Notes under the pieces: model-generated | Told to the model about the DNA's origin: nothing | What the model saw: only the letters and a program-made list of their open reading frames with translations | Database searches by the model: none | NCBI GenBank assembly: GCA_036897095.1 | Contig: JAYMSP010000668.1 | Coordinates: 1 to 44,338, forward strand | Length of the DNA: 44,338 nucleotides | From: Plantago elongata | Taxonomy: Eukaryota; Streptophyta; Magnoliopsida; Lamiales; Plantaginaceae | Direction: 5' to 3' | Translations under genes and position numbers: made by a program | Shown: piece after piece, positions 10,811-22,900 of the stretch | Layout of the letters: each line of letters starts with the position of its first letter | Position numbering within the stretch: position 1 is the stretch's first letter

Positions 10811-12052
10811 TGCGAAATTCAATTTTCATTGTACAAATTTTCAGATCTGAAATCAGATTTTAGATCTAAAATAAAATCTGAAAATATCACTTCGTAAAAT
10901 CAGTGAAAAGTGGTAAATAAAAGGTCAAAGTTCATAACCAAATAAGATTTTAATGAAAAAAGCTAGATGAAATTGTTGATTTGAACATTTTAGTAACTAG
11001 ATTAGAAAATTCAGTAAAAATCCAGCGAAATCGTGAGAGAAAGAGAGATTTTTCAACGAAGTCATATTGGAGCACCATAATTTTCGACGAATGATGTGGT
11101 TCCAACGGTGGATGTGGTTCTGGTGGTGGCCCTCTCTAATTTGTGTGGGTTGCATGAGAGAGATTATGTTGTAATTTGAGGCATTTATATAAAACTATCA
11201 ACCGGTTTATAGTATTTCTAACTAGTTCTTTATTGTTAAATTAAATTTTATTATAGATTAAAAAAATCTTCCATTTTATTATATTTACTCCTTAAAATTA
11301 TCGAATTTCAATCTCTCTTGGAGATCTGACTTTGGAGACGTTCACTTTTCAAAATACCCTGACCATGCCATGACATGTAAATATGAGAAGTGAAACAAGG
11401 ATATAATTCCATAATCTCTTTTAATTTAAAGTAATTAATTTCTACATATTACTCTAATTAAAAGATAAGATTAAAAATAATTCTCTCTAGTAGTATTTGC
11501 TTATTTCATTGTGTGATTGTGATACTACTAATCTGGCTTCAATTATTAACCAGATCGTGTGTGGCTGAATGCTGATTTTGTGTAGCATTAGCATTACTAG
11601 GCTTCAGGACACTGAATCTAGACCTCTTGCTGACATCAAAGTGTTAAACTCACATGACATTTTATACAAGTTTCAAGATCACATGCACTAATCTTGTTTA
11701 TAGCTCAATATAATTGGTGACGATTAGTAATTTAATCGAAGTGAGTGTCAAATGCCCGTCGATAAACTATATCTCCATAAATCTACAAATTTGGTCATCT
11801 TGAATGCCAAAGAAAGAAGACCAGTTTACATACTTATCAAAAGCAAAGTTTTTTGCTTGAATTATATATAGAGTGAATACTTCATAAGTCCAAAGGCAGC
11901 ACCAAACACTAAAAGCTCCATAGAGCATATTTCGGGACTATAACATACTAACAATACATAACAGAGCAAACCATTCACCTCATATGTGATACGTAGATCT
12001 AACAGTCAGAGCAGCTAGGCCGATACATGACAGCAAGAAGTTTTGCACGCTT
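10811..12052. other. Intergenic stretch downstream of the AHP gene
   Basis: No gene seen. An interrupted palindrome based on CAGATCTGAAATCAGATTTTAGATCT lies near 10840. The part from about 12052 down to 11850 probably holds the 3' UTR of the minus-strand phosphotransfer gene, but no unambiguous polyadenylation site could be fixed. Confidence 0.35.
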
Positions 12053-14639
12053 CTAAGCGAGTATGGGAACGGCACCACCAGCTTCGATTATTTGTCTCTC
12101 CAGCTTCATTCAAGCAAAGGAAATTTTCATGTCATTTGGAGTTAAATAGATTATCATGCCGTATTGTCTGAAGAAAATTATAAAGGTGTTTGTATTGTCG
12201 ACAAGTAGAAAAAGTTGCATGGTTTGCAAGATTGACGATAGGATAACAAAAAGGATATGAACTTTATAGAAGAATTTGAATCAAGAAGATATGATGCCAC
12301 AACAATGAATTCTTCAGCCCAATCATAAAGATCCTACTACTATAAATGCTTACCCCAAACAGAGTTTCCAACTTGTTCTTCACAAGGCAGTATTCGTGCT
12401 TCACTTGCTGCAAAGACCTCAGACACCTGTAACAATGATTTCTTTAGGTGTGAAGTGTCTTGAGTGTTACAAGTAGAAACTGTCACTTACATGATGCATA
12501 TACAGGCATATTCATCTTAACACAAAAACCAATATTACTTGCAATAATAACAAAGTAGTACACACCAAAGACAATGTTATTACAGATTGCATCCTTAGTG
12601 GTCTTTTACATCTTGTACAGTAGAATTGCAACAATCGATGTGCTTAGGGGACAAACAGAGGCTGTATTTACAGGATTTTTTTTATCACACCTACAATTTA
12701 GATTAATATGCATATGATAAGCTTTACTGGTGGCATAAATAAACTGCACTAAGCATCCTAACTTCTTACTTAAATCTGGTACTTGAGTGTTTCCAGAAGT
12801 AGTCCAGCAATATTTCAGAATAAACAATAAGTACACTAGCACATTTTCAGATCTTATGGTGGAAAAGAGAGCCCGGGAATTGCTATGTACTACTACGAAC
12901 ATTACAATACAACTAAAGAAAATGTTGGACATTTTTTTGACTCACACGAGCTTTCTGAAAATTAGAGCAGAAGTGACTTAAAGTTCCAATATTGATATGA
13001 AACATGCAAAAGAGATTGGCTCGGGGGTAGATACAAATTGACTCAAAAGTCTCAAACAATTCCTAATATCCAAGAAAGAAGTGAAGAAAAACAAAGACTT
13101 CAAGAGTAATTGTACAGCCCAAGACTCATTAATGGCAAAACAAAGAACTGGATTCTAATTCAAACAAATAACAAAGGTAACTATTACTGAAAACTGGACT
13201 TACCCTTCGAGACTATTTTCCTCACAGGAGCTTTTGAATGGACCACACATGTTGACGACTCTGTGCGCACCAATGCTGCAATTTAGTAAATGAAAACACG
13301 GAATGAGTCTCATCTTATATTGTTTCAACTGAACAAGTATATAGAAACGAATTGCTATACATTTAAAATCAGAACCAGGCCTTACAAATTCTCAAGCATA
13401 CAAACACTTATACACGCAAATAGACTGCACAAGGCAAAAGAAAACGACCATTACCTGGAACTACTGCCCTTAAACTGGTGGACATGAGCACCAACCTGCT
13501 TAAAATCTACAACCTGCTGCTGACTGTATAAACCAAAATTGAGATCAATATCAGCAAACCATTAGTAAGCTCCTCACAAATCTCAAACATGTAAACAGTT
13601 GAAAGAAATGAAAAGCTTACAGAGCAGCAGCAACATTATTTAGAAGCTTCTCAGAATCCTCAAAGTAAAGTGAAACTACTTCCACAACAAAATCAGGGTT
13701 GCTCTCATCTTGCAGCTTTTGTAGCTGGAGAAACTGATCATCCACGTACAGCTTTAATCACACAACCAAAAACCATCAGATTGCCAAAATTTCACCTGCC
13801 CTTATGAAAATCTTGAAAGACAATTTGTTAAGCAAACAAAGAAGTGGTGCAAGCAAAAGCGAAACTGTGTGACAGATGAAGCGGTGCAAGAGTATTGATT
13901 TATGTATATCCGGATAGCTACATGCCAAAGGATGTAACATTAGCCCTTGCAATAGTTACTGTGTAAATGAATGGATATGTCCATTATATAGAAAGACAAA
14001 TCTTTTCCTACATAGCTTTTATGAAAATTTGCATCTGTTCATAAGCATCACTTCTAGCACTATAAAATTGGAGTGCTGGATCTGTCCATTGACACGCCTA
14101 AAAAATTCTTTCTTCGTTCTTCACACTTCATATAAATTCTCAAGTCACTGTTGTATCCCGATAGTGTTCTTTTCTCAGTGAGGAGATTTCTTCTTGGAGA
14201 GTGATTTCGTTCAAGCCTAGTATTCCTACAAGATTTCTGTCTCTATACAATTATATCCAGCAAATCTTGCTAAAAATCCAGTCTTCCTCAGTATTACACA
14301 GTTACAACAGCAGATTCTACAATCTCACTTGCCCTTATGCAAATCTTGCTAAAAAACCAGCCTTTCTTAGTCTTACACATTCACAACAGCAGATTCTAAA
14401 ATCACACTTGCCCTTACGAAAATCTTGCTAAAAAATCTAGTCTTTCTCAGTTAATTACAACAGCAGATTCTAAAAATCACAAGGAAAAAGAGAATCTTGC
14501 TACAACTCAGTATTGAAATTGCATAAAATGGTAAAAAGGATCAAACTTTAGCATAAAGAAGGCAACAGAAAACTACCTCACGATAAAGAGAAGTAGCGAA
14601 GTCAACGAACTGTTTCTGCAACTGACCAACAATATCCAT
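12053..14639 (-). CDS. AHP: Histidine-containing phosphotransfer protein (AHP family)
   Basis: It carries phosphate between hybrid histidine kinases (for example cytokinin receptors) and response regulators, moving between cytosol and nucleus. Exons on the minus strand: 14577-14639, 13621-13751, 13455-13523, 13204-13275, 12354-12426 and 12053-12103. All have GT-AG borders, phases close, and the product is 152 residues, normal for the family. The N terminus [19 protein letters not shown] and the block [20 protein letters not shown] are classic AHP. The phospho-acceptor His is about residue 80 in [17 protein letters not shown]; the usual HQLKGSSSS has Leu where this has Phe. The later part reads [12 protein letters not shown] and KLETLFG, ending [16 protein letters not shown]. 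It therefore looks like a true HPt with the active His, not a pseudo-HPt. The start is the first ATG of the conserved N terminus. Intron 1 carries a tandem array. I cannot say which Arabidopsis AHP it corresponds to. Confidence 0.93.
14262..14510. repeat. About 80-bp tandem repeat inside AHP intron 1
   Basis: About three copies of a 79-80-bp unit start at CAAATCTTGCTAAAAA (about 14261), again at about 14340 and about 14419, with a partial fourth. Each unit carries ACAACAGCAGATTCTA and CACTTGCCCTTA. A single related motif, TGCCCTTATGAAAATCTTG, lies at about 13797 in the same intron and may be the source sequence. The array is non-coding. Confidence 0.8.
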
Positions 14640-14787
14640 TACTCTTGAAATTGCTGCTGTTTATTCTTCTTCTCAGTCACTGAAAATCGACAAAAGATGA
14701 GCAGTAATCGTTTGAGCAGTAGAGTGGTTCCAGGTGACAGATCTTGTCCAAAGTAGAGTGGAATAAGAGGAGTCTTTTTAGAGTTTG

Positions 14788-14795
14788 TTTATATA
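14788..14795 (-). promoter_or_regulatory. Probable TATA box of the AHP gene
   Basis: On the minus strand the sequence TATATAAAC follows a run of TA repeats about 150 bp upstream of the AHP start codon. That would put transcription initiation near 14760 and give a 5' UTR of about 120 nt. The position and match fit a plant TATA box; its use is inferred. Confidence 0.45.
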
Positions 14796-15228
14796 TATAT
14801 ATACTACTACATACAGAGAGATGAGAAGAAATGAAGAAGAAGAAGAAGAAAATGTAACGGGCGCGTAATTAAAAAGCTAAGAATAAAAGTCCTTCTTAAA
14901 GATGGTAAATTGGGAAATGCTGTAATTGAAAAAGGTTAGTGACTTGGTTGGCCAAAATTAGCAGAATACTAAATTAGATTGCTTTGATAGTAATGACAAT
15001 TAGTGCGGTAAGCAGCAATCAGATGAGAGATTTGGTTTGGTTGTTTGGGGGAATCGACAGCCTGTACGTACTTTTTGCGGGCGTTGATATCTAATATCTT
15101 CACCGATCGATCGATCGATCAAGAATCAAGATCATATCATATCATATACTGTACTAGTACTATTATTGTTATTCCCACGTATCCCCTTCTCATTTGTTTA
15201 TTTCGATTTGTAGGACTCTTTTAATTTT

Positions 15229-15233
<5 letters not shown>

Positions 15234-15260
<27 letters not shown>
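15234..15260. repeat. 27-base A homopolymer
   Basis: An uninterrupted run of 27 A follows a CT-rich stretch. It could be a retroposon tail, but nothing upstream looks like a SINE or LINE, and it may simply be slippage-expanded. Just before it, 15106-15160 holds short GATC and ATATC tandem repeats. Confidence 0.7.
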
Positions 15261-15263
<3 letters not shown>

Positions 15264-16254
15264 AAACTTTTTTATTTCTTCAATATAAATCTATGGTGCC
15301 ATGAATTCAAATTGAATTTTTATCACAACTGATTTGAATTGTAATTTTATACAGGCCGAATTAATTTTCATCTTTTCATTGATAACCAAAAATTTAGGGT
15401 AAAACCACTATAAAAATATCGGGTAAAACGATGACACATGAACCAATTAAATAAATAGTGTATATAGTGGGGTATTTTATGGGGTAGGCGATCCGAACCG
15501 AATTTCAATTTCCCTTCTCCATTAAAATCTAAAATGGACAATCAACCCAACTCCCAATATTCCTATGTTCTTACATAAAAACCCTAGCATTTAATATTGA
15601 TTGTGTTTTAGCATTGGATACACTATAACGAATGACATCATTGAAAAATTTAACGAAGAAAAACATGAACGTGGTACAATTCAGACAAATACACCAAATT
15701 TAGTCGAAAAATTATTTGAAAAGATGTGATTTTACCTCCAGTAAACTTAATCAACTCTGCGCATAAATAAAGCTCTGAATCCGATGCCCAACACCTTCGT
15801 CGATAAAAGCGACCACTGAAATACATCAAGTATGAAGGATGTTAGATTCCAACCAATAATTGAACAAAATTCTAGCGAAAACTAGAAAATTTCGAAGCTT
15901 AACCTAGTCGTTGTACTCGAGAGAATCGATGTTGAAATGGCTACTTGGAAAGACAATTCGAGTTTTGGTTATTTATATTTGGTTTTTATTTAGGGTAACT
16001 TAAGAAGTTCTAGGAATACCTTTAAAAACATTGTATAACGTTTTACAAAACGAAAGTAATCTTAAAAATAGTGTTACCGAAAGTTATTATAAACTAATTT
16101 TACTATGGTTTGCGAAAAATTAAATAAACATGATTGTAATAAACACTCAAACTTGTAATATCTCAACTGAGACTGACTTGAGACTGACTAAAAAATGTAA
16201 GAGTATTGAGTTCTGAGCAAGTGTGTGGGAGATCATCTGTCCAATACGAGAAAT
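15261..16254. other. Intergenic stretch between AHP promoter and LINE
   Basis: No gene or clear repeat boundary was seen. Short AT-rich frames only. Confidence 0.35.
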
Positions 16255-19200
16255 CTCATGTATGGGAAGATTTAATTCAATTTAGTTCTAATCTTTCCTT
16301 ACCTTGCCAGTGACTTTAACAATATGCTTAATGCTTACGAAAAATTCGGAGGTCGTGGTGTGTGTTGGAGATGTATTTTAGAATTTAGAAACTGTCTGCA
16401 TTTGTGTAATGTTGTTGACCTTGGGTTTAGTCGCCCTCTATATACATGGATGAATAAATGTTTTTCTTTTCCTCTTATTTGCGAGCGTTTAGATCGGGCT
16501 TTAGGTTATAAAGCTTTTCTTAAGTTATGCCCGAATGTCACCATTCGTAATCTTGTTAATTATGTCTCCGACCACACCGCCCTTTTAATTGATCTTAAAT
16601 GCACTTCTCGACGACCTCCTCATCTTTTTTGATTTAAAAATTATTGAAGTCAAAATGCGACTTTTAATGAAAATTTAGATAATTTTCTCACTAAGGTTAA
16701 TCCGGCTGATTTTTCTACCTTTGCAACTTTGTTTGCTAAAGTAGCTCCTACCTGGCCGTATACGTCCTTAGTAGACATCAATCATGAACTTACTCGTGTG
16801 AAATCGATTTTAGATTCTATTTACGCTAAAATTTCGCAGAATCCTCAATCTTTTGGGCATCTTTACAATAATCTTTGTTTATACGTCAACAAACTTCGTG
16901 CCCAAAAGACTGATTTTTGGAAACAACGAGCTAAGAGAAATTGGATGCAAAATGGGGATGCCAACTCTTCATATTTTCATGCTTTTGCTTCTCATCAACA
17001 ACGTACGAATTTTATTCATGGAATTACATTGCCTTATGGGTTTTGGACTTCTACCCACGAAGAAGTCATCTCTACATTTCAACTCTTTTTCCAAGCCCAA
17101 TCTGTTTCTACCAATCCGCCCCCTATTGTGCTGGATTCTATTAACATCCCTAAACTTTCCATTTCGGCCCAACTTTCTTTATTACAGCCCATAACCTTGA
17201 AAGAGGTTTTATCCGCGGTTAAATCAGTTGGACCTTCCAAGGTGCCTGGGCTTGATGGTTTAACGGGCCATTTTTTTCAACAGAACCGGCCTAAATTGTG
17301 GGATCATATTTTCAATATTCGGAATGTTAAACGCATGACGCAATTTTATATATTACGAATAACACCGCAATTATTGTATTTAATAAAATAGTCCTATAAT
17401 TTTAAATAGTTACTATCTTACCTCAAAAACATCTAAAACATGTTTATTCGAATCAATCATATTATCCGAACAAATAAATCGAAGAAACTTTGAAAAACAC
17501 GAAGAACGAAGAACCATCACCGGAGCTCCGGCTAGTACTCCGCCTAGGCTAGGCGGAGTTGGACGCTCCGATCGGAGCTTCAATAAAGCTCCGGTCTGGA
17601 GCTTTAAAAGCTCCGAGTGGAGCTTGGCTCAGATTTACCAGGACACGGTCCTGGCAGATCTGTACCTGACCAGGACTCGATCCTGAACAGATCCGGATCT
17701 GACCAGGACATGGTCCTAGTCAGTTCTGGTCGATCTTTTTTAACGACTAAGAATACGTATTACAACAATATAAACATCTTAAATTCATCATTATTTGTAA
17801 AGTATGGCTAATAGTTTTATAATATTAATTTCGTTACGTTATGGTATAGTAGTGTATATACGTTCATATATTTTTGAAGATGTGATAATTTGATAAATTT
17901 TACGAAAAATGGGACTAATTCGATATTTATATAATTCGTTAGGCCTTTTATAATATATAAAAATGTGTTCTGCGTTTAGTATAAACGGTAATGCGTTTAA
18001 CAATCCCTTTTCAGTATTATGAAAACTTTTTTCGAAAATGGTATGTTGGATTTAAAATTTAATGAAACTCATTTAGTTCTTATTCCTAAAAAGTCCAATC
18101 CATCTTTACCTGCTCATCTTAGACCCATAAATTTATGCAATATATTTATAAAATTATTTCAAAACTTATGTTCAGAGGATGCGCCCTCTTCTCAAAGATG
18201 GTGTCTTTCCTTTACAAAATGTGTTTGTTCCTAATCGGAATATTGGAGACAATATCATGCTTGCTCTTGAACTTTTGCACTCTATGAATAAATAGAAACG
18301 CTCAAAATAATATTTCATGGCTCTTAAATTAAACATTGCAAAAGCATATGACTGCCTTGAATGGAGTTTTCTCCGTTCTGTTTTAGCCACTTTTGATTTT
18401 CCTTCTCTCTGGATTGACAGAATTATGGCTTGCATCTCTACTTGTAGTTTTAAAGTCAAAGTTAATGGATTTCTATCTTACGCTTGGGTTCCCTCACGGG
18501 GTATTCTTCAAGGGGACCCAATTTCCCCTTATCTCTTTATTATGTACCAAGAAATGCTTGTCCATATGATTTTACACCAGGTCCATCTCAAAAACTTTGG
18601 TTGCTTGTTTGGTAGTCGGTCTGCTCCGCCTATTCCCATCCTGTGTTTCGCTAACGACTGCCCAATTCTTCAATCTCCAGACTAATTCTCACGATCAAAT
18701 TTCTTTGATTGTCGGTTGTTGGATGATTTGGAAGGAATGCAACAATGTTGTCTTCCAGTCAAGCTGTATTGATCAAATTCGAATGCTTCACTAGGCGCAC
18801 AGTCTCTCATTGAACCATGACCCACGCTCTAAGTTCAAAGTCAAAATATCAACCGTTTGCCGATGGGAACCTCCCCTGCCTAGATTTATTACTATCAATA
18901 CATATGAATCGTCCTTACGGTACACGAGTCAAAGTGGGATTGGCGGAATTTTCCGTCTCACAGTGACTCGTTCATTAAAGCTTTTGCATGTTACATAGGG
19001 ATCACGAATAACAACACTGCGGAACTTTGGGTTATCCGAAATGGCCTTGTTATTGCCTCTACTATGCAGATCCCTCGACTTGTGATTCGTACTGGCTCAT
19101 CTAATGTTATGGACTGTCTGTGCAGGCGGGTGACACCGGTGCGGACCGCCCAGGTCCTAGTACATAATATTCAGCAGCGAGTACCAAATTTTGTGGAAGT

Positions 19201-19462
19201 AAAGATGCAACAAATCTACCGGAAAGCCAATCTTTCAGCGGATTTTCATCTAAACTTGCTAGTTCCTGATTTCGGTTAGAGATAGTTCATCCACCCCCTC
19301 TACATCTACATGTACCCTTAGGATGATGTTTATAATTTAGCCATCCATCCTGAGTGGTTATTGGCATGTATGTATAAAAAACTCATGTAAGGAACAACTA
19401 AGGAGGTCATACCCAATATTATATTGCTTGAATAAAGAAACTTCTCTTTTAGAAAAAGAAAA
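16255..19462 (+). pseudogene. Dead LINE retrotransposon (endonuclease, RT and RNase H remnants)
   Basis: Plus-strand remains of a plant L1-type LINE in several frames. They are an endonuclease tail (about 16315-16630, DFNNMLNAYEKFGGRG and CERLDRAL), a linker (16729-17315, KRNWMQNGDANSSYFHAFA, a typical LINE motif), then the reverse transcriptase (18019-18684) with NETHLVLIPKK, LRPINLCN, MALKLNIAKAYD and GILQGDPISPYLF. A C-terminal RNase H-like part follows (about 18800-19279, NNNTAELWVIRNGL and YRKANLSADF). It ends near 19462 with AATAAA and an A-rich tail. Frames are broken by stops (for example 16630-16632), and the stretch between the RT catalytic box and RNase H is largely missing. A Mutator-like element (17320-18007) splits it. 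Catalytic Asp residues are substituted in both RT and RNase H, so it is inactive. Confidence 0.9.
17320..18007. mobile_element. Mutator-like element nested in the LINE (element B)
   Basis: This 688-bp insertion breaks the LINE between its PKLWDHIFN and KTFFENGMLDL parts. The LINE text TTTTCAATATT (17309-17319) is repeated as TTTTCAGTATT (18008-18018), an 11-bp target duplication with one change. The termini are inverted: CGGAATGTTAAACGCAT on the left, and GGGATTGTTAAACGCAT as the reverse complement of the right. A 9-11-bp duplication with such ends fits the Mutator superfamily. The middle (about 17519-17740) is GC-rich and full of palindromes. They include CCGGAGCTCCGG (17520-17531), a hairpin at 17537-17559 with 11-base arms (ACTCCGCCTAG), and three CAGGAC...TCCTG units about 32 bp apart from 17639. 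The open frame at 17617-17811 runs through these repeats and is not called as a gene. Confidence 0.8.
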
Positions 19463-19985
19463 TAAATATTATTATAATTTTATTAAAAACATTAATACTA
19501 TAAAATAACTTAAAATGTTCACTTATAAAACAATATCAATTAAGCAACGTATACATGAAATATGAGATTGAGCCCGCAAGGACATTCAAGAGGGAGTGCG
19601 AGGATAACACAACTCAAAATGTTATAATGCTTCTGAATTTCATTTGTTTCATTAAAGAATGTTACACAAATTTGAACCAAGCTGTCAACATTAACTGTAC
19701 ACATGATCGACTGGGAGTCCAGAAATGCAAGCAAACACTTCTACAGTGACATACCCTTCTCCAGTTCTGAGTAAATATATTTTTTTTCTTTTTTAGTTTT
19801 TTTCTATATACATAAAAGACAGTATACACATAACAGAGGGGAGGAGCAAAGGCGGAACGTGCATCGTGCGTGCTACAGCTCTCAACCCTCAGACGATCTC
19901 CGGAAATTTTTACTTGGTACAACAAATGGATTCAATTTGTAAGTGTCATCAGCAAATCTGTCATGTTCTCAGCGTACACAGTTGT
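19463..19985. other. LINE-to-ATG18 gap, mostly ATG18 3' UTR
   Basis: On the minus strand the stretch from 19985 downward continues the last exon of the ATG18 gene and probably holds its 3' UTR. The polyadenylation site is not evident. Short open frames on both strands (19540-19925) are chance. Confidence 0.4.
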
Positions 19986-22900
19986 TCAACCTGAAATCAA
20001 GATAAGGCAACATCTTCAGGCTTCAGCCTAGACAAAAAGCAGTTGTCGTGTTGTATGATCCCAAATAAGTGAGAGTAGATCATTGTGATACTATATTCAT
20101 CAATTGAACACTAAGGATTAGAAACGAAATAGTATAGAACTAATGACCGAGGAAGAAGTAGTGTAATAGTAGATTAGACCTTACCTTCTTCTGAGAAATC
20201 AAACATCCCACCCATCCATCCTTCATCATCGGGGTTCTCTTCCTGGTCATTAACACCAGCGTCCAGCTCATTAGTTACAACTTCAGTTGGTTTGCAGTTA
20301 TCATGCATCTCAGGCTCAATGCAGTAGCCTTCATTGAACAACTGTCCCAAATCTACCTTTTTGTCAGTCCTTGAAGGCACAGGAATTCTCTTGGGAGCCG
20401 TATCAGTACTTTTGGCACCTGATGGCGGAATCTTGTAGCCTGGCGGGGATGATCCAGTCATGGTAGATTTATTGCCAACAGACATAATATCATGATTTAG
20501 TTCAGAACCAAGTGGCTCATTACGTCTAGATCTCTGGTCCACTGGGGAAGCCTTGTGACTACCAATGTTCATGTGATCCAGATCAAGTAAACCCCCTATT
20601 TGTATAGATGATCCTGATGTAATGCAAAGAAATGAAGTTAGAAAATATGTGAAATGAAAAAGAAAAAACTGAAAGTTCATTTATTATCTTGGTTTTTAAG
20701 AAGTTGTGGGGCCTTGCTTCTTGCTGTTAACTATGGGAGATTTGCCACACTAATACAATTAATAAATTCAGAGTGGTAGAACTGTTCTGACAATTACGTG
20801 CATTGAGAAACATTATATATCTGACCTTCTTCAAAGCTTTCTGGGGAGCCCAATGATGGAAGCTTTGCCGGATGCATGATATTGGTATCAGAGGAAGCAG
20901 TACCCTGAGAAGATACAGATCTGCACAAAATGACCAATTCAGCATGCCAGTCGTGAGCAAAGAGCTGACCGCATGTTACGGACTAGAGTCCTATTATTAC
21001 TATTGTAAGGCAAGTTATACATTAGAGTTCAAGTTAAATTAGGAAGTTGAAGTCAAATTAGCAAATTATTTTACAAAGCAAAGAGTCTCAGGGTTTATTA
21101 TTCAACAGTCAGGTTTTATGCTCATTAGACTTGGCTTCGCGCTTTATGGTGGTTCGTCTCTTCAGTGATTTTAAAATTCAAAGTATCTACCTTATCTCAA
21201 TAGAACTCCAGAAGACTAGCTACTGCTACAGAAAAATCCTATCTTTCTCATCCCTAAACGGCTAAACCCTCTGCTCTATCATCACCCTACCATCATGCAA
21301 AAATTGAGGCATGCTATTGAGACAGGGAAAGATAAATTGGGCATACAACAAACTCAAAAGATTAGCATCACCGAAAATATAGTTTTGGATCACAATCCTA
21401 CTGAAAGGAAACACCAGAAAAAGAACATGGCAAAAAGATCTTGTAATTCTTAGTGCTGGCATTCAAGGAAGAAAGAAGTGCAGTAAATTAGAATTCAATC
21501 AAGTACCAAATACCAAATAACAAATAACAAATACCAAAACCAACTATAATTAATAATGAATTAGCTCTGATGACATTAAAAACAAAGTCCACAAGTAGTA
21601 TGGCCAATTGAAGCAAGAAAAGAATCAAATCATTAAGTATCAGGTTGCAGATTATGCAATAAACCCAACCTCAAGGATATAACCAATGAAAATAAGATGC
21701 AAACCAATTACGAAGCAGGTAGAGATATTCACCGGTTAATGACACCAGATCTCGTGCTGGTGAAATATAATGCAGGCAACAAGTTCTTCTGCCTTGTTTC
21801 AATTTCATGTGAAGGGATATTCTCAATTTCACACTCCCCATTAACTTGCTCTTCTGCTTCAGGTGGATCCATAGAACTGAAATATACCTAGATAATGCTC
21901 TAGATTAGTTACAGGGAAACACCAAGAAAAATACAAAGACAAGAGCCATTAATTAAGCATACTTTTGGCTTTCTCCATAGGGGAACTCTGCAGCTATTTA
22001 TCTGAACTTCAGCTTTAGATAGATGCCAGTTTGTTTCAGGTGACTTCAATATCTCACTCTGGAAAACCTTATCATCGGCATCGGCATCGGCATCCTCATC
22101 AATTTCAGGATCACTCTGCAAGTCAAATAAGCTCCCAGAAATGCACACCTCCCTTTCCAGATTATCCAATCTTCTGCAGACATCCCACCACTGTATAGGC
22201 TCAACTTTCACCCTCAGCTCCTCATTTTGGGGGTTTATTTGAGGAGCCAAACAAGACTCCGTCCTACTATGGCGCCATTCAAGCCCAGACAGTTGAATTT
22301 CATGCTGAACGACAAACCCTGAAGGGGTATAAACTAATAGATGCTCCAATGGTCTAATATTCGAATTGACTTCCAGAGAACCAGTAGGGTTAGAATTATG
22401 AAATGTGACAGCAACAGCTCCAGACGGCACCCATATCTTACCCGCCACTGAAGCAGCAGCATTGCTCACTGAATTAAGCAAGCCAGTGTCGCTGCACTTT
22501 ATTCGAGTAACCACAGAGATAGTGGAAGAAGGTGGAGGGGAACATTTTTGCTCATTGGTATTAAAAGATGAACTAGACCACCACGGAGGAGTAGCTGCTA
22601 GATACAGAGATGTACCTTGTCCACAAGTACTTAACGCTTGTAAACCATCATCTCCCCCGAAGGGAGATAAAATAAAGACATGGCAAGTGCCTCTTGATGA
22701 TACAACAGCAATCCATTGGCTGTATTGACTAAAGCAAATATCTTGGATGACCTGTTCAACAAAACATAGGGCCACAATTTCAAGAAACTTGTCGACCAGC
22801 TGGAAAGCGAGAAGAAAATATGTAACTAAAAACTAAGACCAATTGGCAAATACATACTGCAGCTGTTAAACCACGATGTAGCTTGTACAGATGCACGTGG

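Noticed and set aside
12606..12932. 108-residue minus-strand frame
   Set aside because: It lies inside AHP intron 4 and has no coding features.
17617..17811. 64-residue frame with repeated Asp-Gln-Asp text
   Set aside because: The text arises from the 32-bp palindromic repeats in the Mutator-like element core, not from a gene.
18172..18459. 95-residue minus-strand frame
   Set aside because: It is a shadow of the LINE reverse transcriptase on the other strand.
22405..22728. 107-residue plus-strand frame
   Set aside because: It is the complement of ATG18 exon 5, whose minus-strand frame has clear BCAS3 homology.
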